From contig OW240913.1 in NCBI GenBank assembly GCA_933207985.1, positions 280,919,828-280,983,827 of the forward strand: 64,000 nucleotides of DNA. The letters are read 5' to 3'. Shown one piece after another: positions 31,405-42,259 of this stretch. This DNA comes from Pelobates cultripes (Eukaryota > Chordata > Amphibia > Anura > Pelobatidae). Under the pieces are notes generated by a model, which was given only the letters and a program-made list of their open reading frames with translations, ran no database searches and was not told the origin of the DNA. Position numbers and translations under genes: made by a program. Position 1 is the first letter of the stretch. Each line of letters starts with the position of its first letter.

Positions 31405-32350
31405 TATAGAATAGTGTTATTATTATTTGTATAGTGCCAATATATTCCTCATTGCTTTACAGTTAGAGAATGGGGATATTTGGCATCAAGTAATGACATA
31501 CGGAATATAACAGAAACAAGACATGAAGAAGTCCCAGCTCAAACAAGTTTACAATCTATAAGGAAGGCGTAAAGACACACAAGAGGAAGAACCGCATGTC
31601 AAAGAGAGGAAGGATTGATGGATAAGAACAAAATCAGTTAGTAAAAGAGGAGTGTTGAAGAACTGAACAGTGGGATGAGAGAGAATGAGCTGAACTATGG
31701 AAGCGGGGAACGTAGGGGAGCAATTGTGAGTAGACTTGTGAAGAGCAAAAAAAGGGTCAGCATGGCTCAGCTTTCTACTGAAAATAAGAATTTTCTGCCA
31801 TATGTTGGTTCAGCTTGACAGAATTTGGTAAGGAAAAATGACTCGGAAAACAAATCAAATTAACCAAAATGATGCCCAAATGGGCCAGTGTAAATTTCGG
31901 CTTGGAGTTTAGAAACTCAATTGATCACCCGATCGGCCCAAATTCGGATGAATTGCAGTTTGGACCAAAAGGAATCTCCCAGTTTATCCTGAAGAGCTGT
32001 GTTTTCAGTGACTTCTTAAAAGTCTGGAGGAGAGTCTGAAGAAATGGGCAGGGAATACCATAGGAAAGGGGCATGCCTTGAAAAATCCTGCAAATGAGAG
32101 TTAGACGTACATAGATGAGCAGATAACAGTAGAAAGTCACTTGCAGAGCAAAGGACATAATAAGAGGTTTATTTGTTGAGTAAAGAGGAAACATAGTAAG
32201 TTACAGAGTTATTAAGGGCTTTGTAGCTTCATGTTAGAAGTTTGAATTGGATCTTGAAGGTTCAAACTTCAAAAGGTGTTGGAGTAGTGGACAGTAAGGA
32301 ATATGAGCTTGGCAGCAGCATACATTAAGACTGAAGAGGGGCAATGATCC
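31405..32350. repeat. Old interspersed repeat with TTATTATT-GTATAGTGCC start
   Basis: TTATTATTATTTGTATAGTGCC followed by TTTACAG and later CAAGTTTACAATCTATA is a phrase that recurs at LINE-derived tails. A related phrase (TATATAGCGCCAGCAAATTC) is at 61,735-61,765. The stretch 32,000-32,350 looks like the body of the same repeat. No frame remains. Confidence 0.4.
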
Positions 32351-33209
32351 TTTGGTTCACCCTTAGTGAAAACTGTTTGACATATTGTACATTTTAGCTT
32401 TCTTTACTTAGCTGAAAATGAACATTTAAACCAATAGCAGCTCTAACTAATGGATAGCTCTTCCCCTAACAACAGACAAGAGAAAAAACAGAACTCTGAA
32501 ATTAGTATAAATAGGGTTGTCCACTCCCTTTCAGAGAGTCAAGTATTAGCAACAACAACAAAAAAAGATTAAGGGGAAAAATTATTGATGGTTACTTCTT
32601 CAGATGCCCTGCTTCCACCTACAAGCAATACTATAGAAGAAAAGTAGGGAAAAGTTCACCAAGTAGTATAAATTATATATGTAAACCATCTCTTCTTAGT
32701 AAACACTTTCCTCTCAGGTCCTCATGCATTCAATTAACAAGAATACATTCACACCCTTACAAACACACTGCCATACTTTATGTCACAATGCTCCACAGTG
32801 AGATGCCCCCCTCTTTATGTTTCTTATTGCTAAGCTACATCTTCTTGCACAGTAAACACAGTTCTTTCAGAAAGTCTTTATCTTAGTTCAAATATCCAGT
32901 GGTCATTATTGAAAATCAAGCATTTTGTGTAGCATAAACATCTGTATAAAACAGCAAACACAGTCCTTGATGAAATGGAGAACAATTGAGATAAAATGGA
33001 TGATGGACTCTGTGTGCTCCTTGCTCCATCTAAATGAGCACAGGGGACAGTGACAAAATGTTAATTTCGTAGTTCAAGTTAAAAGTGACCAGTAGAGAAA
33101 AAAAAAAGGTAAAAAATAAATAAATAATATTTATATATTTAATAAATATATAATAAATAAATATACATTTTTACTGCTCCTCCGCTCTTTTTCAGTGTAC
33201 TGCTAAATA
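32351..33209. other. Unrecognised intergenic DNA
   Basis: No gene recognised; a TAAATAATATTTATATATT-rich tract lies at 33,110-33,170. Confidence 0.4.
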
Positions 33210-33211
33210 TA

Positions 33212-34227
33212 CAGTGAGGGAAAAAAGCATTTGATCCCCTGCTGATTTTGAATGTTTGTCCACTTCTTGGGGTCATAGGCAGCATTCTTCGTCCTCCAAA
33301 CACAGCGAGTTGAGTTGATGCCAAAGAGCTTGATTTTGGTCTCATCTAACCACAACACGTTCACCCTGTTCTCCTCTGAATCATTCAGATGTTCACTGGC
33401 AAACTTCACACCGGTCTGTACATGTGCTTTCTTGAGCAGGGGACCTTGCGGGTGCTGTAGAATTTCAGTCCTTCACAACGTAGTTTGTTACTGATGGTTT
33501 TCTTGGTGACTATGGTCCCAGCTTCCTTGAGATCATTAACGAGATCCTCCCATGTAGTTCTGGGCTGATTCCTCACTGTTCTCATGATCATTGAAACTCC
33601 ACAAGGAGAGATCTTGCATGGAGCCCCAGACTGAGGGAGACTGACAGTTATTTTGTGTTTCTTCCATTTGCGAATAATCACACCAACTGGAGTGACCATC
33701 TCACCAAGCTGCTTAGCGATGGTCTTGTAGCCCATTCCAGCCTTGTGTAGGTCTACAATCTTGTTCCCTGACATCATTGGTGGTGCTTTTTGGTCTTGGC
33801 CATTGTGGAGAGTTTGGAATCTGATTGATTAAATTGCTTCTTCGGACAGGTGTCTTTTATACAGGTAATGAGCTGAGATTAGGAGCACTCTCTATAATGG
33901 TAGGTGTATTTTAAAAGTGAGAGACAGAACAACAGGTAACGAGCTGAGATTGGGAGCACTCTCTTATAGAGAGTGCTCCTAATCTCAGCTCGTTACCTGT
34001 AAAAAAGACCCCTGGGAGCCAGATTTCTTGCTGATTGATCAAATACTTATTTCACTCATTGACATGCCATTCAATTTATTACTTTTTTGACATGCATTTT
34101 TCTGGATTTTTTTTGTTATTCTGTCTCTCACTTTTAAAATACACCTACCATTAAATTATAGACTGATAATTTCTTTGTCAGTGGACAAACGTTCAAAATC
34201 AGCAGGGGATCCTTTTTTCCCTCACTG
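33212..34227 (-). mobile_element. Tc1-like element with internal deletion
   Basis: Ends CAGTGAGGGAAAAAAG and CTTTTTTCCCTCACTG with TA on both sides (33,210-33,211 and 34,228-34,229). The end sequence (GGGGATC...TGCTGATTTTGAA) is the same family as the copy at 62.46-63.57 kb. The C-terminal half of the transposase is deleted: the left inverted repeat joins the middle of the gene directly. A 70-bp palindrome at 33,934-34,003 repeats the subterminal CAGGTAACGAGCTGAGATT. Confidence 0.88.
33235..33801 (-). pseudogene. Tc1-like transposase, N-terminal half
   Basis: Two frames: [16 protein letters not shown] (paired helix-turn-helix DNA-binding domain), then [30 protein letters not shown] and [14 protein letters not shown], and after a shift FASEHLNDSEENRVNVLWLDETKIKLFG, which contains the first catalytic Asp. 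The second Asp and the Glu are absent because of the deletion. Tc1 transposases cut and paste DNA at TA sites; this one cannot. Confidence 0.85.
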
Positions 34228-34777
34228 TATACATGATAGTTATATTTTGCAGTACACTGATTAGTCCATTTTCACGTCATTTTTGGTTTGTCTGAATCGT
34301 TTTTCACGAAATGACAGCATGGGCAAATTTTATCCAACCAAAAAATCACATAGACAAATCCCAAATTGGCCAAAATAATTGTTTTTTTCTCGATGAATTG
34401 AAACAAACAAACCACATTTTTCCACCTTACATAAGTTTGGTATTTAGAGAAAACACAGCCACAGGTGTAGGAAAAACCTGCACTGTTGCCACAGAAAAGG
34501 TTACCCTAGCACTATTGAGGGCATGAACCCAATTAATATCAATACTTGAAAAATATAAAAAGTGAGGTTAGGTCTCCAAATGAAAAATAGATGGAGCCCA
34601 CCACGTTAGAATTACCTCTGTTATAAAAATATCATAAAGGGTAAGAGACTTTATTGAAAACCAAATACACAAATCCACGTATAAAACATCTGCACACAAC
34701 CCACCGTGTGTAAAACAACAAAAACACAGCAATACACCTTTAAAAACCTGGGGTAAGAATAATCATATAAATGTGTG

Positions 34778-34840
<63 letters not shown>

Positions 34841-35080
34841 TGTAATACTTGTGGTATATACTATTGGTGGAAATCAGTATCAGTGTAGACAGATCTCTCA
34901 TACATATATATTTAAATCGGGCCCAGAGTATAGTAAGAGCCTTCATCCCATGCTTCTGTCTCAAATATATATGACAAAATGTCTTATAATAATTAGACGC
35001 TGAACATACTGTGTCCAAATGACAAGTTCTCTGGTCTATAAAGGTCTAAGAGCCCTTGTTAGCAAAGAAGGATAGCTGAT
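34228..35080. other. Unrecognised DNA with an (AT)n tract
   Basis: An (AT/GTAT)n microsatellite with a GA run lies at 34,776-34,840. The sequence beside it (34,900-35,080) continues on the other side of the hAT-like element at 40,595. No gene recognised. Confidence 0.5.
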
Positions 35081-35088
35081 ATGAATAG
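35081..35088. repeat. Target duplication (left) of the 5.5-kb hAT-like element
   Basis: ATGAATAG, identical to 40,587-40,594. Confidence 0.85.
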
Positions 35089-35385
35089 TAGTGATGTCGT
35101 GAAAACAAAATTTTCGGTTCGCGAACGCGAACTTCCGCAAATGTTCGCAAACCGGCGAACCGGGCCGAACCGCCATAGACTTCAATGGGCAGGCGAATTT
35201 TAAAACACACAGGAACTCTTTCTGGCCACAATAGTGATGGAAAAGTTGTTTCAAGGGGACTAACACCTGGACTGTGGCATGCCGGAGGGGGATCCATGGC
35301 AAAACTCCCATGGAAAATTACACAGTTGATGCAGAGTCTGGTCTTAATCCATAAAGGGCATAAATCACCTAACATTCCTAAATCA

Positions 35386-37626
35386 CAATGGATATGGATT
35401 GACACCTGATATATGACATATTGACACCTTGACATATGGATTGACACCTGTCCTCAGAGACCCTGATACACACTGACAGAGCAGAATAGAGACTGTTCCT
35501 CCTACATAGGGTCACTTGGCAGATATGGATTGACACCTGTCCTCAGAGCCCCTGATACACACTGACACAGAGCAGAATAGAGACTATTCCTCCTACATAC
35601 GGTCACTTGGCAGATATGGATTGACACCTGTCCTCAGAGAACATGATACACACTGACACAGAGCAGAATAGAGACTGTTCCTCCTACATAGTGTCACTTG
35701 GCAGATATGGATTGACACCTGTCCTCAGAGACCATGATACACACTGACACAGAGCAGAATAGAGACTGTTCCTCCTACATAGTGTCACTTGACAGATATG
35801 GATTGACACCTGTCCTCAGAGCCCCTGATACACACTGACACAGAGCAGTATAGAGACTGTTCCTCCTACATAGGGTCACTTGGCAGATATGGATTGACAC
35901 CTGTCCTCAGAGATCATGATACACACTGACACAGAGCAGAATAGAGACTGTTTCCCCCACATAGGGTCACTTGGCAGATATGGATTGACACCTGTCCTCA
36001 GAGACCATGATACACACTGACACAGAGCAGAATAGAGACTGTTCCTCCCACATAGGGTCACTTGGCAGATATGGATTGACACCTGTCCTCAGAGACCATG
36101 ATACACACTGACAGAGCAGAATAGAGACTGTTCTCCTACATAGGGTCACTTGGCAGATATGGATTGACACCTGTCCTCAGAGACCATGATACACACTGAC
36201 ACAGAGCAGAATAGAGACTGTTCCCCCTACATAGGGTCACTTTGCAGATATGGATTGACACCTGTCCTCAGAGAACATGATACACACTGACACAGAGCAG
36301 AATAGGGACTGTTCCTCCTACATAGGGTCACTTGGCAGATATGGATTGACACCTGTCCTCAGAGCCCCTGATACACACTGACACAGAGCAGAACAGAGAC
36401 TGTTCCCCCTACATAGGGTCACTTGGCAGATATGGATTGACACCTGTCCTCAGAGCCCCTGATACACACTGACACAGAGCAGAATAGAGACTATTCCTCC
36501 TACATAGGGTCACTTGGCAGATATGGATTGACACCTGTCCTCAGAGACCATGATACACACTGACACAGAGCAGAATAGAGACTATTCCCCCTACATAGAG
36601 TCACTTGGCAGATATGGATTGACACCTGTCCTAAGGATCCCTGATACACACTGACACAGAGCAGAATAGAGACTGTTCCCCCTACATAGGGTCACTTGGC
36701 AGATATGGATTGACACCTGTCCACAGAGACCATGATACACACTGACACAGAGCAGAATAGACTGTTCCCCCTACATAGGGTCACGTGGCAGATATGGATT
36801 GACACCTGTCCTCAGAGACCATGATACACACTGACACAGAGCAGAATAGAGACTGTTCCCCCTACATAGGGTCACTTGGCAGATATGGATTGACACCTGT
36901 CCTCAGAGACCATGATACACACCGACACAGAGCAGAATAGAGACTGTTCCTCCTACATAGGGACACTTGGCAGATATGGATTGACACCTGTCCTCAGAGC
37001 CCCTTACACACCGACACAGAGCAGAATAGAGACTGTTCCCCTACATAGGTTCACTTGGCAGATATGGATTGACACCTGTCCTCAGAGCCCCTGATACACA
37101 CTGACACAGAGCAGAATAGAGACTGTTCCTCCTACATAGGGTCACTTGGCAGATATGGATTGACACCTGTCCTCAGAAAACATGATACACACTGACACAG
37201 AGCAGAATAGAGACTGTTCCTCCTACATAGGGTCACTTGGCAGATATGGATTGACACCTGTCCTCAGAGCCCTGATACACACTGACACAGAGCAGAATAG
37301 AGACTGTTCCTCCTACATTGGGTCACTTGGCAGATATGGATTGACACCTGTCCTCAGAGCCCCTGATACACACTGACACAGAGCAGAATAGGGACTCTTA
37401 CCCCTACATAGGGTCACTTGGAAGATATGGATTGACACCTGTCCTCAGAGCCCCTGATACACACTGACACAGAGCAGAATAGAGACTGTTCCCCCTACAT
37501 AGGGTCACTTGGCAGATATGGATTGACACCTGTCCTCAGAGATCATGATACACACTGACACAGAGCAGAATAGAGACTGTTCCTCCCACATAGGGTCACT
37601 TGGCAGATATGGATTGACTGTTCCCC
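35386..37626. repeat. 91-bp tandem array, about 24 copies
   Basis: The unit reads GATATGGATTGACACCTGTC, CTCAGAGACCATGATACACA, CTGACACAGAGCAGAATAGA and so on to CACTTGGCA. Units are nearly identical with point changes and a few 1-3-bp indels. The array ends inside a unit at about 37,626. Confidence 0.97.
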
Positions 37627-37630
37627 CTAC

Positions 37631-37906
37631 ATACACACTATTGGATCTCGCAAAACTTACCAAGGATCTAAATCATGTTCCCGTATCGTACATGAAAAAC
37701 CTACTCATACAAAATCTCTTCCCAAACGTCATTTCGTTCAAAGTGGAAAGAATGTTAAAAAAATATATTTTTGTTCTGAGTGTGTGAAATGCTTTTCAGC
37801 CGCTTCTAATCTTAAGCATCATTTGAGGAGCCATACAGGAGGGTAACCTTATATTTGTTCTGATTGTGGGAAATATTTCTCTCAAAGAGGCCACTTTTAT
37901 ATTCAA
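37631..37906 (+). pseudogene. C2H2 zinc-finger gene fragment captured in the hAT-like element
   Basis: One frame from 37,631 to 37,906 holds a basic linker (HEKPTHTKSLPKRH), then a complete finger with CSEC, F, L and HLRSH in the exact C-x2-C-x3-F-x5-L-x2-H-x3-H spacing (37,772-37,834). Next comes a linker HTGG-stop-PY in place of HTGEKPY, then the start of a second finger (CSDC, GKYF) that breaks off where its histidines should be and runs into the satellite. The only stop is the TAA at 37,844-37,846. The linker shows a poly-finger gene origin, possibly a host transcription factor. Too short to name the parent gene. Confidence 0.82.
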
Positions 37907-38030
37907 TCTATAACAGTGAAAAAAGTTTTTGGGTTTTAAATGCAAGTTGTTGTGACACCAGTGAGTGAGTGGTGGCACTGGGCACAGTATCCACTGTGAG
38001 CCTGACACACCCGCTTTGAGACAACTAACT
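37907..38030. repeat. First unit of the second satellite family
   Basis: Begins TATTCAATCTATAACAGTG immediately after the broken second finger and resembles the units at 39,580-40,150. Confidence 0.8.
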
Positions 38031-39562
38031 GCTATTCAATCTATAACCGTGAAAAAAGTTTTTTGGTTTTAAATGCACGCTATTGTGACACCAGATATGA
38101 GTGGCAAAGTACACTGGCAGAGGTCTGCAGAGCACACGCTGAAGGCCTGACACCCGCTTTAAGGACACTGACTGCTATTAGTTTACACTGAAAAACTTTT
38201 TTTCTTTGTAAAAGCACGCTATAGAAAAAAAAAACCAGATATGAGTGGCAAAGTACACGGGCAAAGGTCTGCAGAGCACTCGCTGAAGGAGGCCTGACAC
38301 CTGCTTTAAGGACACTGACTGCTATTAGCTTACACTGAAAAACTTTTTTTCTTTGTAAAAGCACGCTATAGAGACACCAGATATGAGTGGCAAAGTACAC
38401 GGGCAAAGGTCTGCAGAGCACACGCTGAAGGAGGCCTGACACCCGCTTTAAGGACACTGACTGCTATTAGCTTACACTGAAAAACTTTTTTTCTTTGTAA
38501 AAGCACGCTCTAGAGACACCAGATATGAGTGGCAAAGTACATGGGCAAAGGTCTGCAGAGCACATGCTGAAGGAGGCCTGACACCCGCTTTAAGGACACT
38601 GACTGCCATTAGCTTACACTGAAAAACTTTTTTTCTTTGTAAAAGCACGCTATAGAGACACCAGATATGAGTGGCAAAGTACACGGGCAGAGGTCTGCAG
38701 AGCACACGCTGAAGGAGGCCTGACACCCGCTTTAAGGACACTGACTGCTATTAGCTTACACTGAAAACTTTTTTTCTTTGTAGAAGCACGCTATAGAGAC
38801 ACCAGATATGAGTGGCAAAGTACACGGGCAGAGGTCTGCAGAGCACACACTGAAGGAGGCCTGACACCCGCTTTAAGGACAATGACTGCTATTAGCTTAC
38901 ACTGAAAAACTTTTTTTCTTTGTAAAAGCACGCTATAGAGACACCAGATATGAGTGGCAAAGTACACGGGCAGAGGTCTGCAGAGCACAAGCTGAAGGAG
39001 GCCTGACACCCGCTTTAAGGACACTGACTGCTATTAGCTTACACTGAAAAACTTTTTTTCTTTGTAAAAGCACGCTATAGAGACACCAGATATGAGTGGC
39101 AAAGTACACGGGCAAAGGTCTGCAGAGCACACGCTGAAGGAGGCCTGACACTGACTGCTATTAGCTTACACTGAAAAACTTTTTTTCTTTGTAAAAGCAT
39201 GCTATAGAGACACCAGGTATGAGTGGCAAAGTACACGGGCAGAGGTCTGCAGAGCACACGCTGAAGGAGGCCTGACACCCGCTTTAAGGACACTGACTGC
39301 TATTAGCTTACACTGAAAAACTTTTTTTCTTTGTAAAAGCACGCTATAGAGACACCAGATATGAGTGGCAAAGTACACGGGCAAAGGTCTGCAGAGCACA
39401 CGCTAAAGGAGGCCTGACACCTGCTTTAAGGACACTGACTGCTATTAGCTTACACTGAAAAACTTTTTTTCTTTGTAAAAGCACGCTATAGAGACACCAG
39501 ATATGAGTGGCAAAGTACACGGGCAGAGGTCTGCAGAGCACACGCTGAAGGAGGCCTGACAC
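38031..39562. repeat. 142-bp tandem array, about 11 copies
   Basis: Unit of 142 bp with GCTATTAGCTTACACTGAAA, GCACGCTATAGAGACACCAG and CACCCGCTTTAAGGACACTG. One unit near 39,150 is 15 bp short. The minus-strand frames of 65-125 codons repeat the same residues in each copy and are artefacts of the array (142 is not a multiple of three). Confidence 0.96.
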
Positions 39563-40150
39563 CAAGACGCTTGCAGACAACTAACTGCTATTCAATCTAT
39601 TACAGTGAAAAAAAGTTTTTTGTTTTTAAATGCAAGCTATTGTGACACCAGTTATGAGTGGTGGCACTGACTGGGCAAATGGGCACAGTATCCACTGTGA
39701 GCCTGACACAGAAGCTGGCAGCAGTGGCAGACAACTAACTGCTATTCAATCTATAACAGTGAAAAAAGTTTTTTGTTTTTAAATGCAAGCTATTGTGACA
39801 CCAGTGAGAGAGTGGTGGCACTGGGCACAGTATCCACTGTGAGCCTGACACACCCGCTTTAAGGACACTGACTGCTATTCAATCTATAACAGTGAAAAAA
39901 GTTTTTTGTTTTTAAATGCAAGCTATTGTGACACCGGATATGAGTGGTGGCACTGACTGGGCAAATGGGCACAGTATCCACTGTGAGCCTGACACAGAAG
40001 CTGGCAGCAGTGGCAGACAACTAACTGCTATTCAATCTATAACAGTGAAAAAAGTTTTTTGTTTTTAAATGCAAGCTATTGTGACACCAGTGAGTGAGTG
40101 GTGGTACTGACTCAGAAGCTGGCAGCAGTGACAGACAACTAACTGCAATT
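39563..40150. repeat. Related tandem array, about 125-160-bp units, about four copies
   Basis: Units with GCTATTCAATCTATAACAGTG, TTTTTAAATGCAAGCTATTG and AGTATCCACTGTGAGCCTG, homologous to the 142-bp unit but with different middles (TGGCACTGACTGGGCAAATG, GAAGCTGGCAGCAGTG). It flanks the 142-bp block on both sides, so that block arose by expansion of one variant. Confidence 0.92.
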
Positions 40151-40586
40151 ACATTACACAGAAATAAAAAATTTAAAAAAAGCAGACTGATGTTCTAGCC
40201 CTAAAAAGGGCTTTTTGGGGTGCTGTCCTTACAGCAGAGATCAGATGAGTCCTTCAGGACTGTAGTGGACACTGTATACCCTAACCTAGCTATGCATTTC
40301 CCTATCTAATCAACAGTAGCTACACTTTCCCTCCTCTCACTAAGCATGCAGCTTGAGAATGAATCTAAAATGGATGCTGTCCAGTAGGTGGGAGGGTCTG
40401 CTAGGGAGGGTGTGCTGCTAATTGGCTGGAATGTGTCTGCTGACTGTGAGGTACAGGGTCAAAGTTTACTCAATGATGATGAATAGGGGCGGATTGAACC
40501 GCGCATGTGTTCGCCGTCCGCAGCGGACGCGAACACGCTATGTTCGCCAGGAACTGTTCGCCGGCGAACCGTTCGGTGCATCACTA

Positions 40587-40594
40587 ATGAATAG
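40587..40594. repeat. Target duplication (right) of the 5.5-kb hAT-like element
   Basis: ATGAATAG, identical to 35,081-35,088. Confidence 0.85.
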
Positions 40595-40828
40595 TCCTAA
40601 TGGTAATGATAATAGCAATGTCTTAGAGGATACGCTGTAATAAGTTTAAGAGAAACTTAAATAAAACAACAACAAAAAAGGGGTAAACTTGTATAAACGG
40701 CCAAACAATATGGCAGTGTCGAAACAGTTTCTAATTTGTGCAAGGTGATACCAAGCTCTCAACCCCCACACAGTAGACAGACTAGCTGCCTGCAGAGTAC
40801 AAGCTAGAGTCTATAGTCACTATCTAGC

Positions 40829-40937
40829 TACCACTGCTGCTTCAGGGCAGCCTATAATCACCATCCAACTAACACTGCTGCTTCAAGGCAGCCTATATTC
40901 ACCAGCCAGCTAACACTGCTGCTTCAAGGCAGCCTAC
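40829..40937. repeat. Short tandem repeat, about 41 bp, three copies
   Basis: CACTGCTGCTTCA(A/G)GGCAGCCTA recurs three times, about 41 bp apart. Confidence 0.8.
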
Positions 40938-41234
40938 CTAGTAAGCCCCAAAGTACTGACTTGAACATAGCGATAAGACACTAGAGAGCCATAGCAAACA
41001 GAGAAAACCAACCCAGGATAAAATTAAAAAACATAGTAGTGCATCAGCATAGATCTCAACGCACGTTTTGGCGAGTGTGTCCTTCTTTTTCAAGACCTTT
41101 CTAAGTTTAGTATTTAGGTCTTGGTATACAATTTGGGATTACGTTTATTATAGGTGACATTGATGGCAGCATTAAGAGTAACATTTGAAATATAAATAAG
41201 AATAAGAGATTGTATTTAGGGATAAGAAGAGAGT

Positions 41235-41845
41235 ATTTAGGGCGAAGAAAGTGCAGAGACGAGCTACAAAATTGATAAAAGGGATGGAGCATTTTGGTTA
41301 TGAAGAAAGGTTAAAAAATGTAAACCTCTTTACGTTGGAAAAACGGCATCTCAGAGGGGATATGATAACAATATACAAATATATTCGGGGCCAGTACCAT
41401 TATCTGGAAATCTATTCATAAACAGGGCTATACATAGGACACAAGGTCACGCATTTAGGCTGGAAGAAAGGAGATTTCATCTAAAGCAAAGAAAAGGCTT
41501 TTTTACAGTAAGAACTATAAGGATGTGGAATTCTCTGCCTGAAAGGGGGTTTTATCATGATACAGATATTTAAATAGAAATTGGATAAATACTTGCAAAA
41601 ACATAACATACAGGGATATCATTTCTAATTAGTGGGGTAATAGCTGCTTGATCCAAGGAGATATCTGACTGCTATTTTGGGGTCAAGAAGGATCTTTTTC
41701 CTAGTTTGTTGCAAAACTGGAAGTGCTTTAGACTGGGTTTTTTGCCTTCTTTTGGAGCAGCAGCCAAAACATATGCGAGAAAGGCTGAACCTGATGGACC
41801 CAAGTCTCCTTTCAGCTATGTAACTGTATACTGTTAGTGAAGAAT
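41235..41845 (+). pseudogene. CR1-like LINE, 3' end of ORF2 and 3' tail
   Basis: The plus-strand frame gives [37 protein letters not shown] and IYKYIRG, the conserved segment after the reverse transcriptase in CR1-like LINEs. After frame breaks comes RLEERRFHLKQRKGFFTV and MWNSLPE. The 3' end (CAGCTATGTAACTGTATA) resembles the TATGTAAC-type tails of such elements. 5' truncated, inactive. A related copy, in the opposite orientation, is at 49.6-50.8 kb. Confidence 0.8.
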
Positions 41846-42259
41846 ATTGCATATTCTGTATGTTCCTATTCAAATACATATTAAGGTGTGGCTGCCTAAT
41901 GGGTTAAACAGAACAGATGGTGTTTGCTATTCTGTAACATGAGGTCTCTGGAATTTCCTGTATAAGAGACTTGAGGCGGTCTTTATATAGGGAACTTCCT
42001 TAGTATTTAGGGATAGTATTTATGGAAAATGTTGTCATTTAGCGATTGCATTTAGAATTTAGTAAAAAATTCATTGGGATAGATGGCAAAGAAGAGAAGA
42101 GAAAGACAGGGAGAGAGCACCCTAAAAGAGAAATTGATTCAAATTGGGACAATTAAAGACAGAGAAAGACATTTTGAAAATGGAAGACTACAAGAAAGTA
42201 TATGGAAAAGAAGGGAAAGCAGTTAAAAAGAAGACAGCTTGAAGGGATACTCAATAGCA

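Larger units (their letters stand above)
35089..40586. mobile_element. 5.5-kb hAT-like element carrying satellites and a zinc-finger fragment
   Basis: Inverted ends TAGTGATG...CATCACTA with a perfect 8-bp duplication ATGAATAG, both hAT hallmarks (TAGNG ends). The left subterminal region (TTCGCGAACGCGAAC, GCGAACC) and right region (GTTCGCCGGCGAACCG) are rich in TTCGC/GCGAA motifs, likely transposase-binding sites. Inside, in order: unique DNA to 35,385, a 91-bp tandem array, a zinc-finger gene fragment, a satellite array of 142 and about 155 bp units, and unique DNA from 40,150. No transposase gene, so it depends on another element. Confidence 0.85.

Noticed and set aside
35386..37626. Possible CRISPR array (regular repeats)
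   Set aside because: The 91-bp units are contiguous with no unique spacers, and the DNA is clearly eukaryotic.
38080..39580. Series of similar 65-125-codon minus-strand frames
   Set aside because: They repeat once per 142-bp satellite unit and are not conserved proteins.
41040..41095. Another hammerhead-like segment (minus strand, CGCCAAAACGTGCGTTGAG)
   Set aside because: It resembles the tails of Penelope-type hammerheads, but the CTGATGA part is destroyed and stem II cannot be drawn.
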